Below are positions 1 through 8,990 of a DNA stretch of 64,000 nt, piece after piece. The notes below the pieces were generated by a model. That model ran no database searches. It was not told the origin of the DNA and worked only from the letters and a program-made list of their open reading frames with translations. The stretch comes from an uncultured Lachnospiraceae bacterium. Lineage in GTDB: Bacteria > Bacillota > Clostridia > Lachnospirales > Lachnospiraceae. A program made the translations under genes and the position numbers. Each line of letters starts with the position of its first letter. Position 1 is the stretch's first letter. The stretch is taken from contig CAJUFQ010000002.1 of NCBI GenBank assembly GCA_910585625.1, positions 102,876 to 166,875 on the forward strand, given 5' to 3'.

Positions 1-52
1 TCCCTGCCAGCTTTTTGGCATAAAGGTATGCCCATCGGGCGTTCCCCAGACG

Positions 53-736
53 CTACTGTGCTGCTTTTACAGTCTCTTTGATGGTTACTAAAGACTTCTT
101 CGGTCCCGGTACAGAGCCTTTAATCAAAAGCAGATTGTTCTCTGCGTCTACCCTGACAACTTCCAGGTTCTGGACGGTTACCCTCACGCAGCCCATATGT
201 CCCGGCATCCCTTTGCCCTTGAACACTTTGCTGGGGCTGGAACATGCGCCATTGGAACCCTGATGGCGGTGAAACTTAGAACCATGCGTCATCGGCCCTC
301 TGTGCTGTCCATGCCTCTTGATAGCGCCCTGGAAACCTTTACCTTTGGAAATTGCAGTGGCGTCAATCTTGTCGCCTTCCGCAAAAATGTCTGCTTTAAT
401 CTCGTCTGCTAATTTATAATCAGCAGCGTTCTCAAACTTAAATTCTCTCACATACCGCTTGCTGGACACGCCGGCTTTCTCAAAATGCCCTTTCTCAGCC
501 TTTGTGGTACCATGCCTATACCGGATTTCCTTCTTGCCGTTGGCATCCCTGTTGATAATCTTGTCCTTCTTGTCGACAAATCCGACCTGAACCGCACTGT
601 ACCCGTCATTTTCCTCAGTCTTTATCTGAGTCACATAACAGGGACCAGCCTGCAGTACAGTAACCGGCACTAATACGCCGTCTGTGTTGAAGATTTGAGT
701 CATTCCGACTTTTGTAGCTAAAATCGCTTTCTTCAT
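53..736 (-). CDS. rplC: 50S ribosomal protein L3
   Basis: L3 is an early-assembly protein of the large ribosomal subunit, placed near the peptidyl-transferase centre. The protein opens with [16 protein letters not shown] and carries the conserved central stretch [12 protein letters not shown] with a following [13 protein letters not shown] segment, all typical of L3. The frame stays open 17 codons further upstream, but the ATG at 736 has a clear AGGAGG-type site about 5 nt before it, so I start there (227 residues, slightly longer than the usual 205-215). It follows rpsJ by 111 nt in the normal S10 operon order; the next genes (rplD onward) lie off the left edge. It should be co-regulated with rpsJ from the promoter and structured leader to the right. 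Confidence 0.97.
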   Translation of the reverse strand: MKKAILATKVGMTQIFNTDGVLVPVTVLQAGPCYVTQIKTEENDGYSAVQVGFVDKKDKIINRDANGKKEIRYRHGTTKAEKGHFEKAGVSSKRYVREFKFENAADYKLADEIKADIFAEGDKIDATAISKGKGFQGAIKRHGQHRGPMTHGSKFHRHQGSNGACSSPSKVFKGKGMPGHMGCVRVTVQNLEVVRVDAENNLLLIKGSVPGPKKSLVTIKETVKAAQ

Positions 737-847
737 TTCTTTTCCTCCTGTTTTCTCTACAGCGGAACGCTTCATACCCATATCCATGGGGCAGCGGAAC
801 CGTTCATCCTAGAACAGATTTGCATCTGCCAGGATTGTTACCTTACA

Positions 848-1168
848 TTATTTCTTGTTTTTCATCTTGATATCAATATACACGCCGGCAGGCATTTCCA
901 GCCTAGACAGCGCGTCGACCGTCTTCTGAGTCGGAGCGATGATATCAATCAGCCTCTTATGAGTCCTCTGCTCAAACTGTTCCCTGGAATCCTTATATTT
1001 GTGGACAGCCCTCAGAATGGTAACTACTTCCCTCTTCGTGGGAAGCGGCACCGGCCCGCTCACCTGTGATCCGGTTTTCTTTACAGTTTCGATGATTTTC
1101 TTTGCAGATGCATCCACCAGCTGATGGTCATATGCCTTCAGTGTGATTCTCATTACTTGACTTGCCAT
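848..1168 (-). CDS. rpsJ: 30S ribosomal protein S10 (first gene of the S10 operon)
   Basis: S10 is a small-subunit protein and, as NusE, part of transcription antitermination complexes. The 106-residue protein has the family core [14 protein letters not shown], the segment [11 protein letters not shown] and the end [17 protein letters not shown]. The start at 1168 gives [10 protein letters not shown], the form usual in clostridia; a GGAGG lies about 12 nt upstream, a rather long spacing, and the internal ATG of MRITLK is the alternative. It is the first gene of the leftward S10 operon. About 225 nt of leader separates it from the promoter, and a folded element in that leader probably feeds ribosomal-protein levels back on expression. 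Confidence 0.97.
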   Translation of the reverse strand: MASQVMRITLKAYDHQLVDASAKKIIETVKKTGSQVSGPVPLPTKREVVTILRAVHKYKDSREQFEQRTHKRLIDIIAPTQKTVDALSRLEMPAGVYIDIKMKNKK

Positions 1169-1205
1169 AAAAAAAGTCGCCTCCTTTTCGCACTTTCATT
1201 CAGTA

Positions 1206-1305
1206 CGACAAGCGGTGACTGTACACTTCTCCGTGTGTGTCATATGTGTTACACACGGCGTCTCTGCCTTTTGCAGACTGTTCGTTGTGATACAGTGACT
1301 TGTCG
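1206..1305 (-). promoter_or_regulatory. Structured leader of the S10 operon (three-way junction)
   Basis: Three nested stems can be read directly. An outer stem pairs 1206-1212 with 1299-1305 (CGACAAG/CTTGTCG, 7 bp) and continues 1218-1223 with 1291-1296 (6 bp) across a small internal loop. Inside are a perfect 8-bp hairpin (CCGTGTGT 1231-1238 with 1251-1258) and a 5-bp hairpin (1263-1267 with 1273-1277). In the leftward transcript this lies between the promoter at 1400-1428 and the rpsJ ribosome site. Ribosomal-protein leaders often fold to bind one of their own products (L4 in enteric bacteria). No terminator follows the fold, so control would more likely act on translation. The ligand is not known from the sequence. 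Confidence 0.6.
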
Positions 1306-1399
1306 CCAGTTTCCTAACTTGACATTCGCTCCACGGAAAACCCGCCGTATTTGCGGCAGCAACCTCACGCTTCATCGCTATCATGCCACAGCAGATATT

Positions 1400-1428
1400 A
1401 GTATAAAGCATTGCGGGATAAATTGCAA
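1400..1428 (-). promoter_or_regulatory. Promoter of the S10 operon
   Basis: On the minus strand TTGCAA (1423-1428) and TATACT (1400-1405) are separated by exactly 17 nt, a good sigma-A promoter. Transcription would begin near 1393 and read through the structured leader into rpsJ. Confidence 0.7.
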
Positions 1429-1521
1429 GTACTTTTTTGCATTTTCTATCCCACCTTTTGACTCTCGGATCATGATAGGAAGGCCAATGCTTCTACACGT
1501 TAATGCAACATAGGATTTCCT

Positions 1522-1559
1522 AAAAAACATAGGCGCAAACCGTAAAACCCGTCTGCGCC
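1522..1559 (-). terminator. Rho-independent terminator after the 63-aa gene
   Basis: In the leftward transcript a 9-bp stem with one G-U pair (GGCGCAGAC with GTTTGCGCC, 1532-1559) is followed by a U-rich stretch (six A on the plus strand, 1522-1527). It lies just past the stop of the small gene ending at 1569 and insulates it from the S10 promoter. Confidence 0.75.
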
Positions 1560-1568
1560 AAATGCTTC

Positions 1569-1760
1569 TCATTCCTTTATCTTGTCAATATCCGTAAGAT
1601 TCACGCCCGCCACATTCAATATAGCTTTCAGAGAAAGATATTCATCTTTTAATTTGGCGTATGTTTCAGCAGCATTCTCTTTTTTCGCCAATATCATATA
1701 TTCTTGTATTTTCTTAAAATCTTCAATAGCCGCTTTCACAATTTCAAGTCCATTTGGCAT
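1569..1760 (-). CDS. Small helical protein of unknown function
   Basis: A 63-residue protein, acidic and lysine-rich, predicted almost wholly helical, with no signal peptide, membrane segment or cysteine motif. I recognise no family. The ATG at 1760 is chosen because a GGGAGGT site sits 7 nt upstream; a GTG three codons earlier overlaps that site. It has its own strong terminator at 1522-1559 and a good ribosome site, so it is likely a real gene expressed alone or downstream of the MATE gene (gap 170 nt). Confidence 0.65.
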   Translation of the reverse strand: MPNGLEIVKAAIEDFKKIQEYMILAKKENAAETYAKLKDEYLSLKAILNVAGVNLTDIDKIKE

Positions 1761-1930
1761 ACAGACCACCTCCCGCTTACCAAAACTAATAAAACCGTGT
1801 ACGCTTCTCCCAAAAATATCCGCCTTTATTGTAACACAAATATAATGACACGTCCATCATTACAAAATCAGCGCCGTTCAGCGCCATGCCCAGCAGCCCA
1901 GAACCGGGGGAAATCCATCTTGACAGGCTC

Positions 1931-3319
1931 CTACTCCCGTCCTTCGGGCAGAGGCTTGATAATCTTATTGTAAATGTTCACCAGGCAGATCGCAGATACC
2001 AATAACGACATTGTCTCTGCAATGGGGAATGACCACCAGACCGCGTCCAGACCGCCAACCCTCGCAAGAATATATGCTGCCGGAATCAGCACCACCAGCT
2101 GTCTCATGATAGAGACAATCATGCTGTAGACCGCTTTGCCCAAAGCCTGGAAAATAGTCCCGGCGATGATGCAGAACCATGCTATCAGGAAATGGATGCC
2201 GATGACCCTCAGAGCCTGGCAGCCAATCTCCAGCATCTCTTCCGACGCATCGAACATCTTAAGCAAGACTTGCGGGACAAGCTCGAACCCGGCAAACCCA
2301 AACAACAACAGCCCGAAGGCAATTCCCATGCTGATTTTTATGGTCTTGACCATGCGTTTTCTCTGCTGCGCGCCATAACTGTAAGCAATAATCGGTGTGA
2401 TTCCATTGTTCAGTCCAAAAACCGGCATAAAAAAGAAACTCTGAAGTTTAAAGTACACGCCGAAGACCGCTGCCGCCGTGGAAGAGAAATCAATCAGTAT
2501 CTTATTCATGCAGTAAGTCATTACAGAACCAATAGACTGCATTATTATAGAAGGAACGCCCACCATATAAATACTTCCAATCAAGCCGCCATCCAAGCGG
2601 AACCCTTTCAGAGATAAGTCTACCTCATGGTTGAACTTCATATTACATACAAAAGCAACAACTGCCGCCACGCACTGGCCGATAACAGTGGCAACCGCGG
2701 CGCCTGCAACTCCCATTTTCGGCAGGCCCAGCAACCCAAAGATAAGGATTGGGTCCAAGATAATGTTGGCAATCGCGCCTGAAAGCTGTGATACCATACT
2801 GAACACCGTCTTTCCGGTCGAGGTAAGGAGACGCTCAAAGAAGAACTGGCCGAATATCCCCAGAGAAAAAATCATCACAATGCTCAGATACTGCACGCCC
2901 ATATCAAAAATCTGCGGTGAGCTGCCTTTCAGCTGGCTGGCATAAAACGGCCTTACAACAACAAACCCCAATACCAGAAACAAAAAATAGCTCATGATAT
3001 AGAGAAACCCGCCGTTCAGAGCTGTAGCATTTGCTTTCTTAAAATTCTTTTCCCCCAATGATTTAGAGAGGATTGCATTGATACCGACCCCAGTTCCGGC
3101 TCCTACCGCAATGACCAGTGTCTGCAGGGGAAATGCAAGGGATACCGCCGTCAGGGCATCCTCCGAAAGCCTTGCCACGAAAATGCTGTCCACAATATTG
3201 TAGAGCGCCTGCACAAGCATGGATACCATCATAGGCAATGACATATTCCAAACCAGCTTGCCCACAGGCATTACGCCCATTTTGTTTTCTTCCGCTTGTA
3301 CTGTATTTTTCCTGTCCAT
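1931..3319 (-). CDS. MATE-family multidrug/toxin exporter
   Basis: A membrane antiporter that exports cationic drugs or metabolites using a Na+ or H+ gradient. The 462-residue protein is hydrophobic throughout and fits the twelve-helix, two-MatE-half plan: the first half begins near VWNMSLPMMVSMLVQALYNI with the conserved VDSIFVARLSEDALTAVSLAFP region, and the second half begins after about residue 240. Length is normal for the family. The start at 3319 (MDRKNTVQAEE) is preceded by AAGGAGGG at a good distance; the open frame reaches 25 codons further but has no site there. The gene stands alone between a strong terminator on its right and the 63-aa gene on its left. Substrate cannot be told from sequence. 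Confidence 0.9.
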   Translation of the reverse strand: MDRKNTVQAEENKMGVMPVGKLVWNMSLPMMVSMLVQALYNIVDSIFVARLSEDALTAVSLAFPLQTLVIAVGAGTGVGINAILSKSLGEKNFKKANATALNGGFLYIMSYFLFLVLGFVVVRPFYASQLKGSSPQIFDMGVQYLSIVMIFSLGIFGQFFFERLLTSTGKTVFSMVSQLSGAIANIILDPILIFGLLGLPKMGVAGAAVATVIGQCVAAVVAFVCNMKFNHEVDLSLKGFRLDGGLIGSIYMVGVPSIIMQSIGSVMTYCMNKILIDFSSTAAAVFGVYFKLQSFFFMPVFGLNNGITPIIAYSYGAQQRKRMVKTIKISMGIAFGLLLFGFAGFELVPQVLLKMFDASEEMLEIGCQALRVIGIHFLIAWFCIIAGTIFQALGKAVYSMIVSIMRQLVVLIPAAYILARVGGLDAVWWSFPIAETMSLLVSAICLVNIYNKIIKPLPEGRE

Positions 3320-3456
3320 TTTATCCCTCCTTTGCATAAAGCCTTTCAAAGCAACGTTTCTATTATAGCCTTTATATCGCCAAGAAGTCAACATGTTATT
3401 TTTGAGCTTCCCATTTATTTGACCATTTTCCGTTTATCATTGTAAAGCGCCAAAAA

Positions 3457-3498
3457 GCAGGCTGTGCTTATGGTTTTAAAACCATAAGCACAGCCTGC
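3457..3498 (-). terminator. Perfect 21-bp palindromic terminator
   Basis: Positions 3457-3477 and 3478-3498 are an exact inverted repeat with no spacer (arms begin GCAGGCTGTG and end CACAGCCTGC). In the leftward direction it is followed by a run of T (CAAAAA on the plus strand at 3451-3456). It ends the 704-aa secreted-protein transcript 17 nt after the stop codon. Confidence 0.9.
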
Positions 3499-3514
3499 CA
3501 AACATTTCAGGTAT

Positions 3515-5629
3515 TTATTTTACTTTGACGGTAAGTGTCTTTGCACCCTTGCCGCTGGTAACTTTAATCTTGATTGAACCTTTTTTCTTACCCTTGATGG
3601 TAAGCTTGCCGTTCTTGAATGTTACAGTAGCAACTCTTTTCTGCTTTGCCGTAAGCTTGCTGACAGCCATGCCAGACTTCGCAGGCTTCACACTCACATT
3701 CAACGTAACGCTCTTATTTCTCTTAATGTCTACCGTCTTCTTCGTGAAATTCTTCTTGCCTTTCTTCAAGGTGATTGTAGGATTCTTGACGGTTACTTTT
3801 ACCTTCTTGGTAATGCCGTTGGCTTTGGCTGTTACAGTTGCCGTACCAGCCTTAAGGGCGGTAATGTTACCCTTCTGATCCACTTTGGCAATCTTCTTCT
3901 TATCACAATCCCATTTCACAGCCTTGGACGAGCCTTCCACTTTCGCTGTAACCTTAATGGACTTGGATGCTTTTCCTGTATAGAGGGTAACTTTTGACTT
4001 ATTCAAAGACAGGCTGGCAGCTGCCGTAATCTTGAAAGTCTTATTCACAACGCCCTCATAGTTCTCGCCTTTGAAGGTGATTGTAGCAGTAGCCGTGCCG
4101 ACTTTCGTGTTATTGGCGTAAGATACTGTGTAATTCTCAGCAGCAATTTCATTGCCCTTGCTGTCCTTAACCGTAACTTCCGGCTTAATTTCTTTGCCTG
4201 TGTATTTATAACTGCTCTTTGCCAGCGTGATATTGCTTGCCATAGGAATTACTTCCGTCGTCTTATCCTGGCATACCTTACATTCAGAAGCTATCACGCC
4301 GTCTGCCTTGTCGGTAGCTTTCTTGATATCTTTCACGTAATCATGCCCCTTGGCATCTATTGTCACCTCAGTCTTGCTCACGGGCTTCTTACCGTCTTCT
4401 GCAGTCGTATCGGATACGAAATAGCCGTTACATGATGTACAACGGTAATGTGCGAGATTGCCCTGTTCGGTACAAGTAGCGGCTTTTTCTGCCACAAGGT
4501 CTCCATATGTATGGCCGGTTGCCGGAATCTCAAGTGTTGCGATAAACCCGCACATGCTGCATTTCACTCTATTCCAGCCTGCTTCTGTACAAGAAGGCTG
4601 CTGTGTCTCAAGAATCTCTGTACCATACTCATGCGCTCCGGGATGTACCGGCTGGATGGTGATATTATCCATATAACCTACAAACCCTTCAAGATCCGGC
4701 AAAACGCCTTTGCCCAGGCGCAGCTGTCCCTTGCTCATGTTCTTCATCAACGCTTCCATATGGTTATACGGATCTTTGTAAGTCACGGCCGGAACATCGT
4801 TTACAGCAATAGTCAATCCCTCTTTAGTATAAATGTAGGACATTTTGTGCCATTTCCCGCAATTTTCCTGGATATTAAAGTAATCAAAGGCAGAATTCAC
4901 ATTATTGCCTTCCACCCAGCCTCCGTCGCCCGGGAAAAACGGCGTCCATGGCTGTCCCAAACCATCTGACGGGCGGGTTCCGCCTCCTTCTTCCGCTGTC
5001 TTATCGATGCTTTCATAAGCTGCGATAAAGCCGATGGTTCCCGTCACGTTGTATTTCATAAACTGCCCAAACGCAAACAGATAATTCCAGTCTCCCTGCG
5101 TTTCCGGCCGGATATCAAAGGAAAACGTAACGCCATTGGAATAATCATAAGACGCAAGCGCTCCTTCCGTAGACGTGAGGTAATCGATGCCTGTATCCTT
5201 GGTCCCTTCATTCGTCTTGCCGACGTCAAACTTAATCACTTTGCCATGTTCCTTGTCTGCGTCTGTTGCTTCGGGGATTGACGATGCGTCCACGACCTCA
5301 ACGCCCTCGCTCATGTTCGGGTTCCCTTCGCTGGTGATCGGCTTCCCGTTCTCATCCGTCACCACGACCTGGCTGGACTCGTTCTTAAAATGAATGCCGT
5401 TCTCTACATAATAGGCATCATCCCCGGAAACCATAGTCTGCCCATCCTCAAAATCAAAGGTCAGCTTCTTATAAGCATCCATGTTCGTTACGATTGGCGT
5501 ACCGCCTGCCGCCCCATCATTCGCCGCCGAATCCCCTGCGGCTGCTGAGACTGGCGCGCCATTCCCAACTGCCAACGTTGCGGCAAGCACAAGCGCAAGC
5601 GCTTGTTTCCATACATTGTTCTTCCTCAT
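3515..5629 (-). CDS. Secreted LamG-like / CxxC-repeat / Ig-like surface protein
   Basis: A 704-residue exported protein. Residues 1-30 form a signal peptide (basic start, ALALVLAATLAVG core, cleavage near VSAAA). Residues about 50-330 look like a concanavalin-A/LamG-type jelly roll. Residues about 335-455 hold CxxC pairs within His/Gly-rich repeats (CTEAGW...CSMC, CTEQG...CTSC), a zinc-ribbon-like module. Residues about 465-545 are an MBG/Ig-like domain (YTGKEIKPEVTVKDSKG), followed by a Big_2 domain and a second, shorter Ig-like domain to the C-terminus. No LPXTG anchor, SLH or catalytic motif is visible, so it is secreted or held by its repeats. GGAGG precedes the ATG at 5629. The CxxC and MBG modules recur in the 1415-aa protein at 11741-15988. 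Confidence 0.85.
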   Translation of the reverse strand: MRKNNVWKQALALVLAATLAVGNGAPVSAAAGDSAANDGAAGGTPIVTNMDAYKKLTFDFEDGQTMVSGDDAYYVENGIHFKNESSQVVVTDENGKPITSEGNPNMSEGVEVVDASSIPEATDADKEHGKVIKFDVGKTNEGTKDTGIDYLTSTEGALASYDYSNGVTFSFDIRPETQGDWNYLFAFGQFMKYNVTGTIGFIAAYESIDKTAEEGGGTRPSDGLGQPWTPFFPGDGGWVEGNNVNSAFDYFNIQENCGKWHKMSYIYTKEGLTIAVNDVPAVTYKDPYNHMEALMKNMSKGQLRLGKGVLPDLEGFVGYMDNITIQPVHPGAHEYGTEILETQQPSCTEAGWNRVKCSMCGFIATLEIPATGHTYGDLVAEKAATCTEQGNLAHYRCTSCNGYFVSDTTAEDGKKPVSKTEVTIDAKGHDYVKDIKKATDKADGVIASECKVCQDKTTEVIPMASNITLAKSSYKYTGKEIKPEVTVKDSKGNEIAAENYTVSYANNTKVGTATATITFKGENYEGVVNKTFKITAAASLSLNKSKVTLYTGKASKSIKVTAKVEGSSKAVKWDCDKKKIAKVDQKGNITALKAGTATVTAKANGITKKVKVTVKNPTITLKKGKKNFTKKTVDIKRNKSVTLNVSVKPAKSGMAVSKLTAKQKRVATVTFKNGKLTIKGKKKGSIKIKVTSGKGAKTLTVKVK

Positions 5630-5856
5630 TCAAAAAATCCTCCTTTATAAATAATAATATTTAGGATTATAACAGATTATCCCGAAAAGGTATATGTGAA
5701 TTATCGCTAATAATAGTTCTGAAAAAGTATTAATTACAGTCATTTTGTATATATATTTTTTTTTGCATTTGAATCGCGAATCTTTAAAACTAAAATACTT
5801 CACATTTTTTAGTAAAATATCGAAACTTTTTTCTCAACTTTAACTAAATTCCGGAT

Positions 5857-7269
5857 TTATAGGCTGGTTTCTAAAATACATGACGACAGAAGTTCCACGA
5901 TATGCGGGATTTCACCGACAGCCAGCCCGGAATAATTGATGACGAACGTATGGGCAGGGGCGTCCTCAGAAAGACCGGCATAATACTGCGCCATGGCCGA
6001 AAGGCGGATTCCTGCCCGGCCTGCGTTCTGCAGCAGCTCCTGGTCAGACAGGCTGGTCTCTATGCAAAGCAGGAAATGCAGCCCTGCGTCTTCCTCTGAA
6101 ATCCTGCAGCAGGAAGCAAGCGGGCTTCTACGGATACATTCCATCAGCTCGTCGCGGATACGGCGGTAATGGGTGCGCATACGATTGATATGTTTCTCGA
6201 AATAGCCGTCTTCAATAAAACGCGCCAGCGTATATTGCTCGAAATTGGACACCGTACAAGAATAGAAAAACAGCCGCTCCTCAAATTCCTGCAGCAGATG
6301 CCTGGGCAGAACCATGTAACTGATGCGGATGGTAGGGGCGAGGCTTTTCGTGAAAGTGTTCATATAAATGACCCGTTCCGTCCTATCAATGCTCTGCAAT
6401 GTGGGAATAGGTTTGCCCGCAAGGCGGAACTCAGAATCATAATCATCCTCTATGATGTAACGCCCCTCTTCCCTGTTTGCCCAGCCAAGAAGCTCATACC
6501 GTTTGCCGATTGGCGTGACGATGCCCGTCGGGAAATGGTGGGAGGGCGATATATGCGCCACGTCAGCCCCCGCTTCCTCCAACTCTCCTATGTCCATGCC
6601 CGCCTTACCCACAGCCACAAACCGAAACGCAACGTCGTTGCTCTCATAAATTTGGGCGATTTTATGGTAGCCCGGGTTTTCCACAGCATAAACCTTGTCC
6701 CTTCCCAGGAGCTGGATAAGCAGGCCGTACAGATACTCCGTCCCCGCCCCGACAATTATCTGCTCCGCAGAAACATCCATGCCTCGGAACGCTTTCAGAT
6801 GGCTGACAATCGCACGCCGAAGCTTGCGTATACCGCCCCAGGGTGACATCTCAAGCAGCTCCTGATGGCTGTTCAGGAGCGTCTCCCGCAAAAGCTTTGA
6901 CCAGACCGAGAACGGAAATTCCTCAGGGTCCACACAATTAGTGGCAAAATCTGCAACGTATTCCCTGCGCGGGACGTCCTGCCGCGTACAGCTTTGGCTT
7001 ACCGCATCAACAGGTAGAATATGGCCAGAAACCTCGCTGACATAAAAGCCTTTTTTGGGAACAGAACAGACATACCCTTCCGCCCGCAGCTGCGCATAAG
7101 CATTTTCGACTGTTATATTGCTCACCCCAAGGTTTTTCGCAAAGCTGCGTTTCGACGGAAGCTTTGTCCCGGCAGGAAGAATCCCCGAAAGAATATCGCT
7201 TTTTACACATTGGTACAGATGATGATATAGGCTCTCTGACCCTATATCCGCAAAAGAATAAGTCAGCAT
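5857..7269 (-). CDS. pdxR: MocR/PdxR-type regulator (GntR HTH fused to aminotransferase fold)
   Basis: A transcription regulator of PLP synthesis. Residues about 5-75 are a GntR winged helix (GTKLPSKRSFAKNLGVSNITVENAY), and residues 110-470 are a class-I aminotransferase fold that binds PLP as a sensor; the PLP lysine lies in NTFTKSLAPTIRIS and the upstream motif IIEDDYDSEFR is intact. Length (470) is typical for MocR proteins. It is divergent from pdxS-pdxT, the arrangement in which PdxR activates pdxST when PLP is low. I start at the ATG 7269 (GGAGGG 11 nt upstream); a TTG three codons earlier is only 2 nt from the site. The family call is firm, the PdxR role rests on context. Confidence 0.9.
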   Translation of the reverse strand: MLTYSFADIGSESLYHHLYQCVKSDILSGILPAGTKLPSKRSFAKNLGVSNITVENAYAQLRAEGYVCSVPKKGFYVSEVSGHILPVDAVSQSCTRQDVPRREYVADFATNCVDPEEFPFSVWSKLLRETLLNSHQELLEMSPWGGIRKLRRAIVSHLKAFRGMDVSAEQIIVGAGTEYLYGLLIQLLGRDKVYAVENPGYHKIAQIYESNDVAFRFVAVGKAGMDIGELEEAGADVAHISPSHHFPTGIVTPIGKRYELLGWANREEGRYIIEDDYDSEFRLAGKPIPTLQSIDRTERVIYMNTFTKSLAPTIRISYMVLPRHLLQEFEERLFFYSCTVSNFEQYTLARFIEDGYFEKHINRMRTHYRRIRDELMECIRRSPLASCCRISEEDAGLHFLLCIETSLSDQELLQNAGRAGIRLSAMAQYYAGLSEDAPAHTFVINYSGLAVGEIPHIVELLSSCILETSL

Positions 7270-7295
7270 ATTTTCCAATGCCCTCCAATCTGACT

Positions 7296-7347
7296 ATTAT
7301 AATTATTGTTCTATTGGCTATTTCAATATGGCCAGAAATAGTATAAT
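7296..7347. promoter_or_regulatory. Divergent pdxR / pdxST promoter region with inverted repeat
   Basis: A rightward TATAAT (7342-7347) serves pdxS and a leftward TATAAT (ATTATA at 7296-7301) serves pdxR. Their -35 positions fall on nearly the same bases and neither is near consensus, as expected for an activator-dependent promoter. Between them a perfect 7-bp inverted repeat, CTATTTC (7318-7324) and GAAATAG (7335-7341), touches the pdxS -10 box. This is the best candidate for the PdxR operator. Confidence 0.55.
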
Positions 7348-7446
7348 CTATGAAAAGCCCGTTTGTAAAGCATAAATCTTACAGACGCCTCAGGCAAGCA
7401 AGGCTCAAATGACACCCGAACAACAAACAAGCAGAATGGAGGAAAC

Positions 7447-8319
7447 ATGAATAGACAATATGAACTTAACAAAGAACTGGCCCAGATGCTGAAAGGCGGC
7501 GTCATTATGGACGTCACGACCCCAGAACAGGCAAAAATTGCTGAATCTGCCGGGGCATGCGCCGTCATGGCCCTGGAACGTATTCCCGCGGATATCCGCA
7601 CAGCTGGCGGCGTGTCCCGCATGAGCGACCCCAAAATGATCCGCGGCATCCAACAAGCCGTTTCCATCCCCGTCATGGCCAAATGCCGTATCGGGCATTT
7701 TGTAGAAGCGCAGCTGCTAGAGGCGATTGAGATTGATTATATCGACGAGAGCGAAGTGCTTTCACCCGCAGACGATATCTTCCATATAGATAAGACGAAG
7801 TTCCGCGTACCTTTCGTCTGCGGCGCAAGAAATCTCGGCGAAGCGCTCCGCCGGATAAGCGAAGGCGCGTCCATGATCCGCACAAAAGGGGAAGCGGGAA
7901 CCGGAGATATCGCGCAGGCAGTGCATCATATGCGTATGATGAACCGCACGATTGCCAAGGTCTCTTCGATGCGGGAAGACGAGCTGTTTGACGAGGCAAA
8001 ACGCCTCTGCGTGCCGCACGCCCTGATCCAATACGTCCATGAGAACAGACGGCTCCCTGTCGTGAACTTTGCGGCCGGCGGCGTGGCAACCCCAGCTGAC
8101 GCAGCGCTGATGATGCAGTTGGGCGCAGAAGGCGTGTTTATCGGATCCGGCATTTTTAAGTCCGAAAATCCTGAAAAACGTGCCGAGGCTATCGTAAAGA
8201 CAGTGACCAACTATACAGATGCGGCGATGATCGCTAAATTATCCGAAGACCTCGGCGAGGCGATGGTGGGAATAAATGCAGATGAAATCGAGCTTCTGAT
8301 GGCTGAACGCGGAAAATAG
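7447..8319 (+). CDS. pdxS: Pyridoxal 5'-phosphate synthase lyase subunit PdxS
   Basis: PdxS (Pdx1) condenses ribose 5-phosphate, glyceraldehyde 3-phosphate and ammonia to PLP in the DXP-independent route. The 290-residue protein is full length and highly conserved: [32 protein letters not shown], the lysine loop [14 protein letters not shown], the phosphate-binding [24 protein letters not shown] and a GIFKSENP segment. It forms a dodecamer that receives ammonia from PdxT. GGAGG lies just before the ATG at 7447. pdxT follows 36 nt later, so the two are one operon, controlled from the pdxR-pdxS intergenic region. Confidence 0.98.
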   Translation: MNRQYELNKELAQMLKGGVIMDVTTPEQAKIAESAGACAVMALERIPADIRTAGGVSRMSDPKMIRGIQQAVSIPVMAKCRIGHFVEAQLLEAIEIDYIDESEVLSPADDIFHIDKTKFRVPFVCGARNLGEALRRISEGASMIRTKGEAGTGDIAQAVHHMRMMNRTIAKVSSMREDELFDEAKRLCVPHALIQYVHENRRLPVVNFAAGGVATPADAALMMQLGAEGVFIGSGIFKSENPEKRAEAIVKTVTNYTDAAMIAKLSEDLGEAMVGINADEIELLMAERGK

Positions 8320-8355
8320 CATTATTTTTTTAAGTCGTTTTAGGAGGAACACAAG

Positions 8356-8919
8356 GTGAAAATAGCAGTCTTAGCAGTACAAGGAGCTTTTGAGGAACAC
8401 GAAAAAGTTTTATGGCAGCTGGGCGCGGAAACCATGCAGCTGCGCAAAGCAGCCGATTTGGAGGCTGATTTTGACGGACTCATACTGCCGGGCGGAGAAA
8501 GCACCGTGCAGGGGAAGCTCCTGCGGGAGCTTTCGATGCTTGCGCCCATCCGTGACAGAATCGGAAACGGGCTTCCCGTTTTTGCCACCTGCGCAGGCTT
8601 AATCCTTTTGGCGGAGCATATTTCAGGCGATGACGCCACGCACATCGGCACGCTGCCGGTCACCGTCCGCCGCAATGCTTATGGCAGGCAGCTAGGGAGT
8701 TTCCACTATGCAGAAGGATCCATCAAGGGCGTCGGCAACTTTCCCATGGAATTCATACGCGCTCCATATATAGAACGCACGGCAAAATGCGTAGATACCC
8801 TCGCCGCCGTGGAAGGACATATCGTAGGCGTCCGCTATAAAAAGCAACTTGCCGTCGCTTTCCATCCAGAACTTGCAGGCGACACTCGGATGCACCAGTA
8901 TTTCCTTGACATGATATAA
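8356..8919 (+). CDS. pdxT: Pyridoxal 5'-phosphate synthase glutaminase subunit PdxT
   Basis: PdxT (Pdx2) hydrolyses glutamine and channels ammonia to PdxS. The 187-residue class-I glutamine amidotransferase has the oxyanion motif LPGGESTVQGKLL, the nucleophile cysteine in FATCAGLILLAE and the His-Glu pair in AFHPELAGD near the C-terminus. It begins with GTG at 8356 behind TAGGAGG. Complete and of normal length. Confidence 0.97.
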   Translation: MKIAVLAVQGAFEEHEKVLWQLGAETMQLRKAADLEADFDGLILPGGESTVQGKLLRELSMLAPIRDRIGNGLPVFATCAGLILLAEHISGDDATHIGTLPVTVRRNAYGRQLGSFHYAEGSIKGVGNFPMEFIRAPYIERTAKCVDTLAAVEGHIVGVRYKKQLAVAFHPELAGDTRMHQYFLDMI

Positions 8920-8934
8920 TAAATTAATTCTATA

Positions 8935-8985
8935 CATAACATCAGGGAAGTAAGGTATTTTCCTCTGCTTCCCTGATAAGTTATG
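8935..8985. terminator. Bidirectional terminator between pdxT and the convergent membrane-protein gene
   Basis: ATCAGGGAAG (8941-8950) pairs with CTTCCCTGAT (8968-8977), and CATAAC (8935-8940) pairs with GTTATG (8980-8985) beyond a two-base bulge, making a 16-bp stem between two convergent genes. The T tracts are weak on both sides, so efficiency is uncertain. Confidence 0.6.
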
Positions 8986-8990
8986 ACGCT

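Noticed and set aside
1196..1572. Small leftward frames of 63-71 aa before rpsJ
   Set aside because: They coincide with the structured leader and promoter and lack ribosome sites.
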